Shown: piece by piece, positions 44,323 to 52,146 of the stretch
Position numbering within the stretch: the stretch's first letter is position 1
How the letters are laid out: each line of letters opens with the position of its first letter
NCBI RefSeq assembly: GCF_003268815.1
Contig: NZ_QLSV01000012.1
Span: 57,947 to 121,946 of the forward strand
DNA length: 64,000 nucleotides
Direction: 5' to 3'
Source of the DNA: Flavobacterium lacus
GTDB taxonomy: Bacteria > Bacteroidota > Bacteroidia > Flavobacteriales > Flavobacteriaceae
Position numbers and translations under genes: made by a program
Notes under the pieces: generated by a model
Databases searched by the model: none
Told to the model about the DNA's origin: nothing
What the model saw: the letters and a program-made list of their open reading frames with translations, nothing else

Positions 44323-45018
44323 ATGCAACCAGCAGATAGTTTAGCAACAGCACAAAATGCTTTATTAGAAGACCAACCCATCGAAAAAACTTTATCCATT
44401 TGGGAGTTAATTACCAGTGGTGGAATTGGAGGAAATTTAATAATGATTACACTTGCGTTATTATTATTTTTTGCTTTATATCTTTATTTCGAAAGATTGA
44501 TGGCGATTAATGCCGCTTCCAAAATTGATACTAATTTTATGAACAACATTAAAATGAATATCACCAACGGTAAAATTGATGCTGCCAAAATGCTGTGTGC
44601 TCAAACCAATTCGCCTGTTGCGCGGTTAACAGAAAAAGGAATTTCCCGCATTGGAAAACCGTTAGAAGACATTAATACTGCCATCGAAAATGCCGGAAAA
44701 CTCGAAATTTATAAATTAGAGAAAAACGTAAGCATGCTCGCAACCATCTCTGGTGCCGGACCGATGATTGGCTTCTTAGGAACCGTAATTGGTATGATTC
44801 TTGCCTTCCACAAAATGGCAAGTGCCGGTGGACAAATTGAAGTAGGTGCTTTAGCAGAAGGTATTTATACCGCTATGACAACCACTGTTGCCGGATTAGT
44901 CGTAGGTATTATTGCCTTTATGGGCTACAACCATTTAGTTGTAAAAACCGACAAAGTAGTTCACCAAATGGAAGCCAACGCAACTGATTTTCTTGACCTA
45001 TTAAACGAACCGTCATAA
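44323..45018 (+). CDS. exbB: ExbB/TolQ-family proton-channel protein
   Basis: This 231-residue inner-membrane protein has TM1 at about 35-55, TM2 at about 140-165 and TM3 at about 180-200, with the conserved ISGAGPMIGFLGTVIGMILA and MTTTVAGLVVGIIAFMGYN segments. With ExbD it forms the proton-driven motor that energises TonB. It starts with a polar N-terminus (MQPADSLATAQNAL). ExbD follows after 1 bp, and tonB is third, separated by a structured repeat. Confidence 0.92.
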   Translation: MQPADSLATAQNALLEDQPIEKTLSIWELITSGGIGGNLIMITLALLLFFALYLYFERLMAINAASKIDTNFMNNIKMNITNGKIDAAKMLCAQTNSPVARLTEKGISRIGKPLEDINTAIENAGKLEIYKLEKNVSMLATISGAGPMIGFLGTVIGMILAFHKMASAGGQIEVGALAEGIYTAMTTTVAGLVVGIIAFMGYNHLVVKTDKVVHQMEANATDFLDLLNEPS

Positions 45019-45019
45019 T

Positions 45020-45412
45020 ATGAACATCAGAGGTAGAAATAAAGTATCACCGGAATTCAACATGTCGTCTATGACGGATATTGTGTTTTTGTTATTGATT
45101 TTCTTTATGCTAACATCCACGATGGTTACGACCAATGCTTTGGATTTAGTATTGCCAAAAGCAAAAGGAAAAACCGACAGCAACAAAAACATTTCGGTAA
45201 GCATCAATAAAGAGTTAGAATTTTTTATTGACAAAGACCAAGTGCAAGAAGCCGATTTAGAAGCTCGTTTATTAGCCTTGTTTCCTAACAAAGAAGACAA
45301 AGCTATCATTTTGAGAGCCGAAGAAGGAGTGCCAATTGAAAAAGCAGTCAATGTGTTAGACATCGCCAACCGCAATCAAATTAAAGTGGTTTTGGCAGTT
45401 CGACCAAAATAA
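45020..45412 (+). CDS. exbD: ExbD/TolR-family proton-channel protein
   Basis: This 130-residue protein has one TM helix with the essential Asp in SSMTDIVFLLLIFFMLTS (about residues 15-35). The periplasmic domain ends AVNVLDIANRNQIKVVLAVR. It is the partner of ExbB in the TonB motor. The 158-bp gap to tonB holds a 140-bp structured repeat that begins 5 bp after the stop codon. Confidence 0.93.
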   Translation: MNIRGRNKVSPEFNMSSMTDIVFLLLIFFMLTSTMVTTNALDLVLPKAKGKTDSNKNISVSINKELEFFIDKDQVQEADLEARLLALFPNKEDKAIILRAEEGVPIEKAVNVLDIANRNQIKVVLAVRPK

Positions 45413-45417
45413 TAAGA

Positions 45418-45557
45418 AGCTAATCCTGCTTTTCACTGCAAGCTTTGGCTCAAAAACCTTTTTTTCAAAGGTCTGGCAGGAGCTTCCGCTGGTCGCTCTA
45501 CCAAACCAAGAAAAAATAGGTTTTCTTCACCAAAGGCTTTTCGCTGCAATCAGGGCT
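45418..45557 (+). repeat. Structured dispersed repeat, copy 3 (short type), inside the exbB-exbD-tonB cluster
   Basis: This is a 140-bp element. The left block is AGCTAATCCTGCTTTTCACT then GCAAG. The arms CTTTGGCTCAAAAACCTTTT and AATAGGTTTTCTTCACCAAAG pair imperfectly (20 of the second: ATAGGTTTTCTTCACCAAAG). The loop is GAGCTTCCGCTGGTCGCTCT, and the right block is GGCTTTTCGCTGCAATCA then GGGCT. It separates exbD from tonB. Confidence 0.8.
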
Positions 45558-45570
45558 AAAACGAGAAACC

Positions 45571-46407
45571 ATGAAATATTTAGAAACCGAACACGAAAAA
45601 AAATCATTTGCCATTTCCGCCGCGATCATGGCAGTGTTGCTTTTACTATTTATTTTCTTCGGATTATCCTACATGGATCCACCACCCGAAAACGGAATCG
45701 CCATTAACTTTGGAAACACCGATGCCGGCTCAGGAAACACCAACACAACCGAACCAGTAAAAACAGAACCTAGAGAGGTTCCTGAACAGCCTGTAGAGGA
45801 AGCAACATCTGAACCAACTGCACCGAGTAAAGTAGCAGAAAATGTAATCACAGCCGATAATGAGGCGACCATTGCGATAAAAAGACAAAAAGAAGAAGCC
45901 AAAGCCAAAGCAAGTGCAGAAGCAGTTGCAAAAGCAGCCGAACAGAAAAAAAAGAAAGAAGAAGCCGATAAAAAAGCAAAACTAGACGCTTTAATTGGTG
46001 GAGTTAAATCATCCGATGGAAAAACCACCGGAGGCGATGGAACATCAACCACACCAGGAAACCAAGGAAAGTTAGACGGAAGTATCTATTCCAACAGTTA
46101 CTACGGTAGCGGTAAAGGAACCGGAACAGGAACGGGAGCTTGGGGATTAAATGGAAGACGACTTTCCAGTCCGGGAGCTGTCAAAGCAGATTGTAACGAC
46201 GAAGGTACTGTGGTTGTTGAAGTAAAAGTAAGCAAAAGCGGAACTGTTACCAACGCAAAATTCAGTCCAAGTGGATCAAATACAACTAGTACCTGCCTTA
46301 AAGAAGCTGCCATAAAATCGGCTTACAAATACAGATGGAATGATGACTCAAATGCACCGGATGGGCAAATAGGGTTTATCGTTTTTAACTTTAGAAATGG
46401 AGAATAA
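45571..46407 (+). CDS. tonB: TonB-family energy transducer
   Basis: This 278-residue protein has one N-terminal TM helix (about 13-34, AISAAIMAVLLLLFIFFGLS). A periplasmic spacer rich in Pro/Glu and then Lys/Ala-rich helix (about 110-140) follows, and a Gly/Ser-rich linker. The C-terminal TonB-like domain has GTVVVEVKVSKSGTVTNAKF and AYKYRWNDDSNAPDGQIGF. It transmits ExbB/ExbD motor energy to outer-membrane TonB-dependent transporters. It follows a structured repeat, which may reduce or tune its expression relative to exbB-exbD. Confidence 0.88.
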   Translation: MKYLETEHEKKSFAISAAIMAVLLLLFIFFGLSYMDPPPENGIAINFGNTDAGSGNTNTTEPVKTEPREVPEQPVEEATSEPTAPSKVAENVITADNEATIAIKRQKEEAKAKASAEAVAKAAEQKKKKEEADKKAKLDALIGGVKSSDGKTTGGDGTSTTPGNQGKLDGSIYSNSYYGSGKGTGTGTGAWGLNGRRLSSPGAVKADCNDEGTVVVEVKVSKSGTVTNAKFSPSGSNTTSTCLKEAAIKSAYKYRWNDDSNAPDGQIGFIVFNFRNGE

Positions 46408-46428
46408 AAAACAAAAATTTATATATTT

Positions 46429-46457
46429 AAACCTCACTTCCGTGGGGTTTATTTTTT
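46429..46457 (+). terminator. Intrinsic terminator after tonB
   Basis: The stem AAACCTCAC / GTGGGGTTT (one G-T pair) has a TTCC loop, followed by a T-run to 46457. It lies between tonB and folC, so folC has its own start of transcription or depends on readthrough. Confidence 0.8.
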
Positions 46458-46464
46458 TAAAACA

Positions 46465-47685
46465 ATGAACTATCAAGAAACCGTAAATTGGCTGTTTAAT
46501 CAGCTTCCCATGTATCAAACGCAAGGAGCATCGGCTTATAAACCGAACCTTGACAACACGATTTTATTGGCAGATTACCTCAACAATCCGGAAAAAAAAC
46601 TCAAAACGATTCACGTTGCAGGAACTAACGGAAAAGGCTCTACTTCCTCCCTATTAGCATCGGTTTTACAAGAGGCGGGTTATAAAGTCGGCTTATATAC
46701 TTCACCTCATTTAAAAGATTACAGAGAACGCATAAAAATCAACGGGGAAGAAATCACCGAAAAATTTGTGATCGACTTTGTTTCGCAGCACAAATCTTTT
46801 TTTGAAAGTCATCAACTTAGTTTCTTCGAAATGACAGTCGGTTTAGCGTTCGATTATTTTGTCAAAGAAGAAATAGACATAGCTATTATAGAAGTCGGTA
46901 TGGGCGGACGATTGGATTCCACCAACATCATCACGCCGCTAATTTCCGTCATCACCAACATTGGATTAGATCACACGCAGTTTCTCGGAAATACAGTAGC
47001 ATTAATAGCTTTTGAGAAAGCCGGTATTATTAAACCAAGCATTCCTGTCGTGATTGGAGAATATACAAATGAAACGAAACCCGTTTTTATAAAGAAAGCA
47101 TCAGAAACCAATTCGGAACTCTATTTTGCATCCGATTTAATCGGAGAAGTTTATCCGTCAACTTTGTTGGGTAATTACCAAATTCAAAACAGAAAAACAG
47201 TGCAGCAAACACTCCGGATTCTGCAACAGAAAAATGAATTTATCATTTCGCAAGAAAACATAAAAAATGGATTTTTAAATGTAATCCAAAACACAGGTTT
47301 AGCGGGAAGATGGCAACAATTGGGAGAAAATCCCAAAATAATTTGCGATACAGCTCATAACAAGCACGGCTTGTCAATTGTACTTAAACAACTGGAGAAG
47401 CAAGAATTTGATCAACTTCATATTGTTTTAGGGGTTGTAAACGATAAAGATTTAAATGAAATTTTACCTATATTCCCAAAAAATGCAAAGTATTACTTCT
47501 GCAGTCCAAAAAATTTACGCGGTTTACATCCGGAAATTTTAACACAAAAAGCAGCTGAATTCGGACTTAACGGAAAAGTATACAATTCTGTTTCAGAAGC
47601 TTATAAGAAGGCTAAGGAAAAATCTTCCGCAAATGACTTTATTTACGTGGGCGGAAGTACTTTTGTTGTGGCAGAAATTTTATAA
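46465..47685 (+). CDS. folC: Folylpolyglutamate synthase / dihydrofolate synthase
   Basis: This Mur-ligase-superfamily enzyme adds glutamate to folates (and to dihydropteroate). The 406-residue protein has the P-loop HVAGTNGKGSTSS (residues 50-62), the second motif VGMGGRLDSTNII and the C-terminal domain segment ICDTAHNKHGLSIVLKQL. Length is typical. The start ATG lies 7 bp after the T-run of the upstream terminator. The tRNA-Val promoter begins 16 bp after the stop. Confidence 0.96.
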   Translation: MNYQETVNWLFNQLPMYQTQGASAYKPNLDNTILLADYLNNPEKKLKTIHVAGTNGKGSTSSLLASVLQEAGYKVGLYTSPHLKDYRERIKINGEEITEKFVIDFVSQHKSFFESHQLSFFEMTVGLAFDYFVKEEIDIAIIEVGMGGRLDSTNIITPLISVITNIGLDHTQFLGNTVALIAFEKAGIIKPSIPVVIGEYTNETKPVFIKKASETNSELYFASDLIGEVYPSTLLGNYQIQNRKTVQQTLRILQQKNEFIISQENIKNGFLNVIQNTGLAGRWQQLGENPKIICDTAHNKHGLSIVLKQLEKQEFDQLHIVLGVVNDKDLNEILPIFPKNAKYYFCSPKNLRGLHPEILTQKAAEFGLNGKVYNSVSEAYKKAKEKSSANDFIYVGGSTFVVAEIL

Positions 47686-47701
47686 TTTTTTTTGCTTTTT
47701 G

Positions 47702-47733
47702 TTTGCAGTTACCAAAAACTGTTCTATATTTGC
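47702..47733 (+). promoter_or_regulatory. Promoter of the tRNA-Val pair
   Basis: TTTG (47702-47705), 19 bp, TATATTTGC (47725-47733) is a complete consensus promoter. It lies 21 nt upstream of the first tRNA and is the best promoter match in the window. Confidence 0.8.
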
Positions 47734-47754
47734 ACTCGCAATCAAGCACTAATC

Positions 47755-47829
47755 GGGCGATTAGCTCAGCTGGTTCAGAGCACCTCGTTTACACCGAGGG
47801 GGTCGGGGGTTCGAACCCCTCATCGCCCA
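47755..47829 (+). tRNA. tRNA-Val (anticodon TAC)
   Basis: This 75-nt tRNA has acceptor arms GGGCGAT / ATCGCCC with discriminator A. The anticodon stem CCTCG/CGAGG encloses loop TTTACAC, giving anticodon TAC. The T arm is GGGGG-TTCGAAC-CCCTC. CCA is not encoded. It reads GUA/GUG. A hairpin terminator starts directly after it. Confidence 0.97.
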
Positions 47830-47830
47830 C

Positions 47831-47861
47831 AAAAACTCCTTAAGCAATTAGGGAGTTTTTT
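47831..47861 (+). terminator. Terminator-like hairpin between the two tRNA-Val genes
   Basis: The stem AAAAACTCCTTAA / TTAGGGAGTTTTT (one G-T pair) has a GCAA loop and ends in T. It would stop transcription before the second tRNA, which begins 10 bp later, unless that one has its own promoter or readthrough occurs. Confidence 0.75.
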
Positions 47862-47870
47862 AGTTCATAA

Positions 47871-47945
47871 GGGTCATTAACTCAGTTGGTTCAGAGTGTC
47901 ACGTCGACAACGTGGAAGTCATTGGTTCGAATCCAATATGACCCA
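47871..47945 (+). tRNA. tRNA-Val (anticodon GAC)
   Basis: This 75-nt tRNA has acceptor arms GGGTCAT / ATGACCC with discriminator A. The anticodon stem TCACG/CGTGG has a U-G pair and encloses loop TCGACAA, giving anticodon GAC. The T arm is ATTGG-TTCGAAT-CCAAT. It reads GUC/GUU and complements the TAC isoacceptor upstream. CCA is not encoded. I see no strong promoter of its own. Confidence 0.95.
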
Positions 47946-48069
47946 CTTATTTTTCTACAATTCTTGTGATTGTCTTCACATTTACAAGATTTTTTCTTCT
48001 TCCCATTTAACTTTTTTCTAGCTAATTATTTTACTTTTTTAGATTCTACTTTGATTACCTATTTTTTGA

Positions 48070-48077
48070 TATATTTG
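48070..48077 (+). promoter_or_regulatory. -7 box upstream of the PorE-like gene
   Basis: TATATTTG is an exact consensus match. A TTTG lies at 48050-48053, 16 bp upstream, somewhat close for a -33 element. The implied leader is about 65-70 nt. Confidence 0.5.
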
Positions 48078-48149
48078 AAAACTATTCATCAAAGTGATGT
48101 TTTTAAAATTAAAGTTTGATTTCACTCATCTCATAAAGGAAAAAATCTA

Positions 48150-50021
48150 ATGAAAAATATACTTTTAACTAGCTTACTTTTTTTGAGTTCAACAGCTATA
48201 TTTGCCCAAAATAAGCAGACCGAAAAAGCCGATAAATTCTTTGAAACCTATCAATATGTTGCGGCTATTGAAGAATATCTTAAATTGGCAGAATCCAAAA
48301 AAGCAGATAGTTATGTTTTTAAACAATTAGCAGACAGTTATTACAACGTATACAACACCGCAGAGGCTGCAAAGTGGTATGCCAAAGCAGTAGCAAAAAG
48401 TCAAGATCCGGAAATCTTTTATCGTTTTGCTCAAACCCTAAAGTCGCAAGGAAAATACCAAGAAGCTAATGCACAAATGGACAAGTTCACTGTGCTATTG
48501 CCTAATGATCAACGGGCAAAAGACCACAAAGCCAATCCGAATTACATACCCGCTTTAGCGGATAAAACCAAGTTGTTTGATAGTAAAGAAACAAAAATAA
48601 ACAGTAAAGAACACAGTGATTTTGGAGCTGTTTTAACTAATGATAATACGTTGTATTTTGCCAGCACGAGAAACACTTCAAATAAAACAGATAAGTGGAA
48701 TAATCAACCCTATTTGGATATTTTTTCCTCAACATTAAATCCAAACGGAACGCTTTCAGAACCGCAGAAAGTAAACGAATTAAATACACCCTATCATGAC
48801 GGACCGGTTACAGTCTCTGCAGACGGAAATACAATGTTTTTTGCAAGAGACGGCCACAGCGAAGGAGTATACGAAAAAGACAAAAAGAATAAAATTCAAA
48901 TCGGTGAGCAAGGTTTGTATAAAGCTTCTAAAGTCAATGGTAAGTGGTCCTCCATTCAAGCATTGCCTTTCAATAGCAAAAATTATTCAGTTAGTCATCC
49001 CAGTTTGAGTAAGGACGGTAAAACATTATATTTTGCCTCTAATATGCCCGGAGGATTGGGTGATACAGATATTTGGAAAGTTACAGTAAATGGTTCTTCT
49101 TATGGAAAGCCGGAAAACCTAGGAACTTCTGTTAACACAGCCGGAAAAGAAGGCTTCCCCTTTATAACCGATGACGATGTACTTTATTTTGCTTCGAGTG
49201 GCAGACAAGGTTTTGGTGGTTTAGATATCTTTAAAATTGATTTGAACAACCCATCAGAGACAATAAACATCGGAAAACCGGTTAATACCGAAAAAGACGA
49301 TTTTTCATTCAGTTTTAATACAACTAAAAATATTGGCTTCTTTTCTTCTAACAGAGATGGAGTCGATAACATTTTTGAAGCCATTCCTGTTTGTTCGGCA
49401 GAAGCGATTGCGTTAGTAAAAGACAAAAAAACCGGAAAAGTTCTTACCAATGCAACGGTATCCATTTTGGATGAAAAAAGAAACGTGATTGCCACTAGTC
49501 TAACCAATGCCAGTGGTGAAGTGATGTATGACATCAACTGTAATACTTCGCATATTTTTCAAGTAACGAAACAAGATTATGAGCCGGCTTCATCTCAAGT
49601 TGAAAAAGTAAAATACGGAAAAACTTCAGTTGTGATTGCATTAGAACCGATTGAAGTGATTGTGACCGAGACAGAAGTTATCTTAAAAAGCATTTATTTT
49701 GAATTCAACAAAAGCAACATCACTGAACAAGGTGCGACCGAATTAGATAAGTTAGTTAAAGTGATGAAAGATTTTCCGGCCATGGAAATTTTGGTTAAAT
49801 CGCATACAGATTCAAAAGGAACTTCTGGCTATAATTTGAATTTATCTAATCAACGAGCACAATCAACGGTCCAATATTTAATTTCAAAAGGAATTGATAA
49901 AGAACGTCTTTCCGGCAAAGGATTAGGTTTTACAGAACCAAAGATTGATTGCAAAGAAAACTGCAACGAGGAACAAGATGCTCAAAACCGTCGTTCAGAG
50001 TTTTTAATTGTGAAAAAATAA
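48150..50021 (+). CDS. PorE-like OmpA-family protein (TPR, propeller, carboxypeptidase-regulatory, OmpA)
   Basis: This is a 623-residue periplasmic or outer-membrane-associated protein. A signal peptide ends near residue 19 (SSTAIFA|Q). TPR-like helices span about 22-125, a WD40/PD40-type beta-propeller about 150-410 (LYFASTRNTS, LYFASNMPGGLGDTDIWK, LYFASSGRQGFGGLDIFK), a carboxypeptidase-regulatory-like domain about 430-500, and the OmpA C-terminal peptidoglycan-binding domain about 515-623 (YFEFNKSNITEQG, HTDSKG, NLSNQRAQS). This order is that of PorE of Porphyromonas, a T9SS component linked to PorP. A link to secretion or to SprF/PorP-type proteins is an inference; no porP-like gene is adjacent. 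Confidence 0.88.
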   Translation: MKNILLTSLLFLSSTAIFAQNKQTEKADKFFETYQYVAAIEEYLKLAESKKADSYVFKQLADSYYNVYNTAEAAKWYAKAVAKSQDPEIFYRFAQTLKSQGKYQEANAQMDKFTVLLPNDQRAKDHKANPNYIPALADKTKLFDSKETKINSKEHSDFGAVLTNDNTLYFASTRNTSNKTDKWNNQPYLDIFSSTLNPNGTLSEPQKVNELNTPYHDGPVTVSADGNTMFFARDGHSEGVYEKDKKNKIQIGEQGLYKASKVNGKWSSIQALPFNSKNYSVSHPSLSKDGKTLYFASNMPGGLGDTDIWKVTVNGSSYGKPENLGTSVNTAGKEGFPFITDDDVLYFASSGRQGFGGLDIFKIDLNNPSETINIGKPVNTEKDDFSFSFNTTKNIGFFSSNRDGVDNIFEAIPVCSAEAIALVKDKKTGKVLTNATVSILDEKRNVIATSLTNASGEVMYDINCNTSHIFQVTKQDYEPASSQVEKVKYGKTSVVIALEPIEVIVTETEVILKSIYFEFNKSNITEQGATELDKLVKVMKDFPAMEILVKSHTDSKGTSGYNLNLSNQRAQSTVQYLISKGIDKERLSGKGLGFTEPKIDCKENCNEEQDAQNRRSEFLIVKK

Positions 50022-50032
50022 ACTCTTTTTCG

Positions 50033-50203
50033 GCACTTCTTTGCGTGAAGGATTGAAGTAGAAAGCCCGGAGCTCAAAAAAACAAATTTTCTTGGACTCA
50101 AAAAGCGACCAACGGAAGCTCTTTTGTGACCTTAGAAAATTGTTTTTTTGGGCGAGGACTTGCAACGTAAAGCCTGACCCGGAGCTTGCGGAGGGGCACG
50201 CCC
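50033..50203 (-). repeat. Structured dispersed repeat, copy 4 (long type)
   Basis: This 171-bp element has the layout of copy 1. The arms are AGCTCAAAAAAACAAATTTT (from 50071) and AAAATTGTTTTTTTGGGCGA (ending 50154), near-perfect complements of different sequence from copy 1. The loop is GCGACCAACGGAAGCTC, and the outer block is AGGACTTGCAACGTAAAGCC then GAGCTTGCGGAGGGGCACGCCC (20 of it: GAGCTTGCGGAGGGGCACGC). It lies between the PorE-like gene and convergent miaE. Confidence 0.88.
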
Positions 50204-50215
50204 AAATTAAAAAAA

Positions 50216-50818
50216 TTATCCGTGAACCGTTTCTTTTTTTCCGTAATTGGAAATGAGTTCACCTTCAAATTCGAGCCATTCTTGCCAACGTTTATCGACA
50301 TCAACTTTTTCGGAATATTTGCGGGCAAACCGTAAAAAAGTGGTGTAATGGTTGGCTTCGCTAATCATCAGTTCGTGGTAAAAAGCGGCTAATTTTTTGT
50401 CTTTGATGTTTTCAGAAAGCACTTTAAAACGCTCGCAACTGCGGGCTTCGATCATGGCGGCAAAGAGCAATCGTTCGATTAAGGCATCGTTTCTGGAACC
50501 TCCTTTTTTGGTAAATTTCACGAGTTGGTTGACGTAATCGTCTTTTACTTCGCGACTAAATTCGAAACCGCGTTCTTGAATGATGTTGTGCACCAGTTGA
50601 AAATGTTCCATTTCTTCGATGGCAATTTTGGCCATTTCAGTAACTAATTCAACGTTTTCAGAATTGTTAGTGATGATGTAAAGTGCGTTGGAAGCCGCTT
50701 TTTGTTCGCACCAACAGTGGTCGGATAAAATTTCTTCAAGGTTTGATTCGGCGATATTTGCCCAACGTGGGTCGGTTTTTAGTTTTAATCCTAACATACT
50801 TCTCGTGATTTGATACAA
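50216..50818 (-). CDS. miaE: tRNA-(ms2io6A)-hydroxylase
   Basis: This is a non-haem di-iron monooxygenase that hydroxylates ms2i6A37 of tRNA. The 200-residue protein has ferritin-like helices with ligands in the EEMEHFQLVH region (residues about 69-78), IEARSCERFKVL and SEANHYTTFLRFARKY. It starts with LGLKLKTDPRWANIAES, typical of MiaE. It is monocistronic, convergent with the PorE-like gene, with a structured repeat between them. Confidence 0.93.
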   Translation of the reverse strand: MYQITRSMLGLKLKTDPRWANIAESNLEEILSDHCWCEQKAASNALYIITNNSENVELVTEMAKIAIEEMEHFQLVHNIIQERGFEFSREVKDDYVNQLVKFTKKGGSRNDALIERLLFAAMIEARSCERFKVLSENIKDKKLAAFYHELMISEANHYTTFLRFARKYSEKVDVDKRWQEWLEFEGELISNYGKKETVHG

Positions 50819-50872
50819 AAATAATGCTTTTTATTTGAATAGAATTGCCTCTTTTATTCCTATTTTAGTCGG

Positions 50873-52093
50873 ATGAATGCATTGGAAAATAAACGGATTT
50901 TAATTATTGGCTTTGTGTGGCCGGAACCGAAATCATCTGCAGCCGGAAGTAGGATGATGCAATTGATTGCTTTTTTTAAAGAAAATGGCGGGAAAATTAC
51001 GTTCGCCAGTACGGCTTCGAAAAGTGAATTTTCGGAAGAGTTGATTGATGTTGACCGAAAGCAAATTGCATTAAATTGTGCTTCTTTTGATGTGTTTGTG
51101 TCGGATTTGCAACCGGATTTGGTTTTGTTTGATCGTTTTATGACGGAGGAACAATTTGGGTGGCGAGTGGCAGAACATTGTCCGAATACAATGCGAATGC
51201 TAGACTCGGAAGATTTGCATTGTTTGCGTGAAGCCCGACGATTGACAGTTTTGAAAAACAAACCGTTTGATTTGAATAATGACTTGGCGAAACGAGAAAT
51301 TGCGAGTATGTATCGTTGTGATGTGACGTTAATGATTTCGGAATTTGAAATGGTATTGTTGCAAACACATTTTAAAGTGCCATCGTTTTTATTGTTTTAT
51401 TTGCCGATTTGGGTGGAGAACGAAAAGTTAAATTTACCAAGTTTTGAAGAACGAAGCGATTTCATGTTCATTGGAAATTTTTTGCACGCTCCTAATCACG
51501 ATGCGGTTGTATATTTGAAAGAAGTGATTTGGCCTTTACTATTTCAAAAATTTCCGGAAGCGAAGATGCATATTTACGGAGCATATCCGACTCAAAAAAT
51601 AATTTCGCTTCATCAACCGAAGTTGAATTTTTTTGTTCACGGTAGAGCGGAAAGTTCGTTTGAAGTGATTTCTAAGGCGAGAATTCTGTTGGCTCCAATT
51701 CGTTTTGGTGCCGGAATTAAAGGAAAATTGTTGGAAGCAATGCAGTTTGGAACTCCAAGTGTAACTTCGTCAATTGGGGCAGAAGCGATGAATGGTGATT
51801 TGTTGTGGAATGGTTTTGTTACTGATTCTCCGGAAGATTTTGCAGATAGAGCAATTGAATTATATCAAAATAAAACAACTTGGTTCGATGCTCGACAAAA
51901 TGGTTTTGAAATTTTAAAAAATCGCTTTTCGAAAGATGTATTTGAAGATTCTTTTAGGGAATTTTTATCGGATAAATTTAAAAATTTTGAAAAGTATCGA
52001 AATGAAAATTTTACAGGTTTATTATTGATGCATCATTTTTTGCAGAGCACGAAGTATATGGCAAAGTGGATTGAGGAGAAAAATAAGCAATAA
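50873..52093 (+). CDS. Glycosyltransferase (GT4-like, GT-B fold)
   Basis: This 406-residue protein has an N-terminal domain with ILIIGFVWPEPKSSAAGSRM, where sugar-transferring GT-B enzymes have their first Rossmann strand and G-rich loop. The C-terminal domain has FIGNFLHAPNHDAVVYL and IRFGAGIKGKLLEAMQFGTP, the usual donor-binding region of GT4 enzymes. There is no signal peptide or membrane helix. It is divergent from miaE and followed by a terminator. Donor and acceptor are unknown. Confidence 0.85.
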   Translation: MNALENKRILIIGFVWPEPKSSAAGSRMMQLIAFFKENGGKITFASTASKSEFSEELIDVDRKQIALNCASFDVFVSDLQPDLVLFDRFMTEEQFGWRVAEHCPNTMRMLDSEDLHCLREARRLTVLKNKPFDLNNDLAKREIASMYRCDVTLMISEFEMVLLQTHFKVPSFLLFYLPIWVENEKLNLPSFEERSDFMFIGNFLHAPNHDAVVYLKEVIWPLLFQKFPEAKMHIYGAYPTQKIISLHQPKLNFFVHGRAESSFEVISKARILLAPIRFGAGIKGKLLEAMQFGTPSVTSSIGAEAMNGDLLWNGFVTDSPEDFADRAIELYQNKTTWFDARQNGFEILKNRFSKDVFEDSFREFLSDKFKNFEKYRNENFTGLLLMHHFLQSTKYMAKWIEEKNKQ

Positions 52094-52123
52094 AAAAGCG
52101 AGTCCAAAATTGAACTCGCTTTT
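52094..52123. terminator. Bidirectional intrinsic terminator
   Basis: The 10-bp perfect stem AAAAGCGAGT / ACTCGCTTTT lies between the convergent glycosyltransferase gene and pdhC, and can serve both. Confidence 0.85.
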
Positions 52124-52146
52124 AAAAATATATGTTTCGGATAAAT

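Noticed and set aside
45669..46052. 127-residue minus-strand open frame inside tonB
   Set aside because: It is Ala/Ser-rich because it is the antisense of the Lys/Ala/Gly-rich TonB spacer; it has no leader or neighbour support.
47692..47880. 62-residue open frame across the first tRNA-Val
   Set aside because: It overlaps the tRNA promoter, the tRNA and the terminator hairpin, has no coding character, and starts just after the folC stop.
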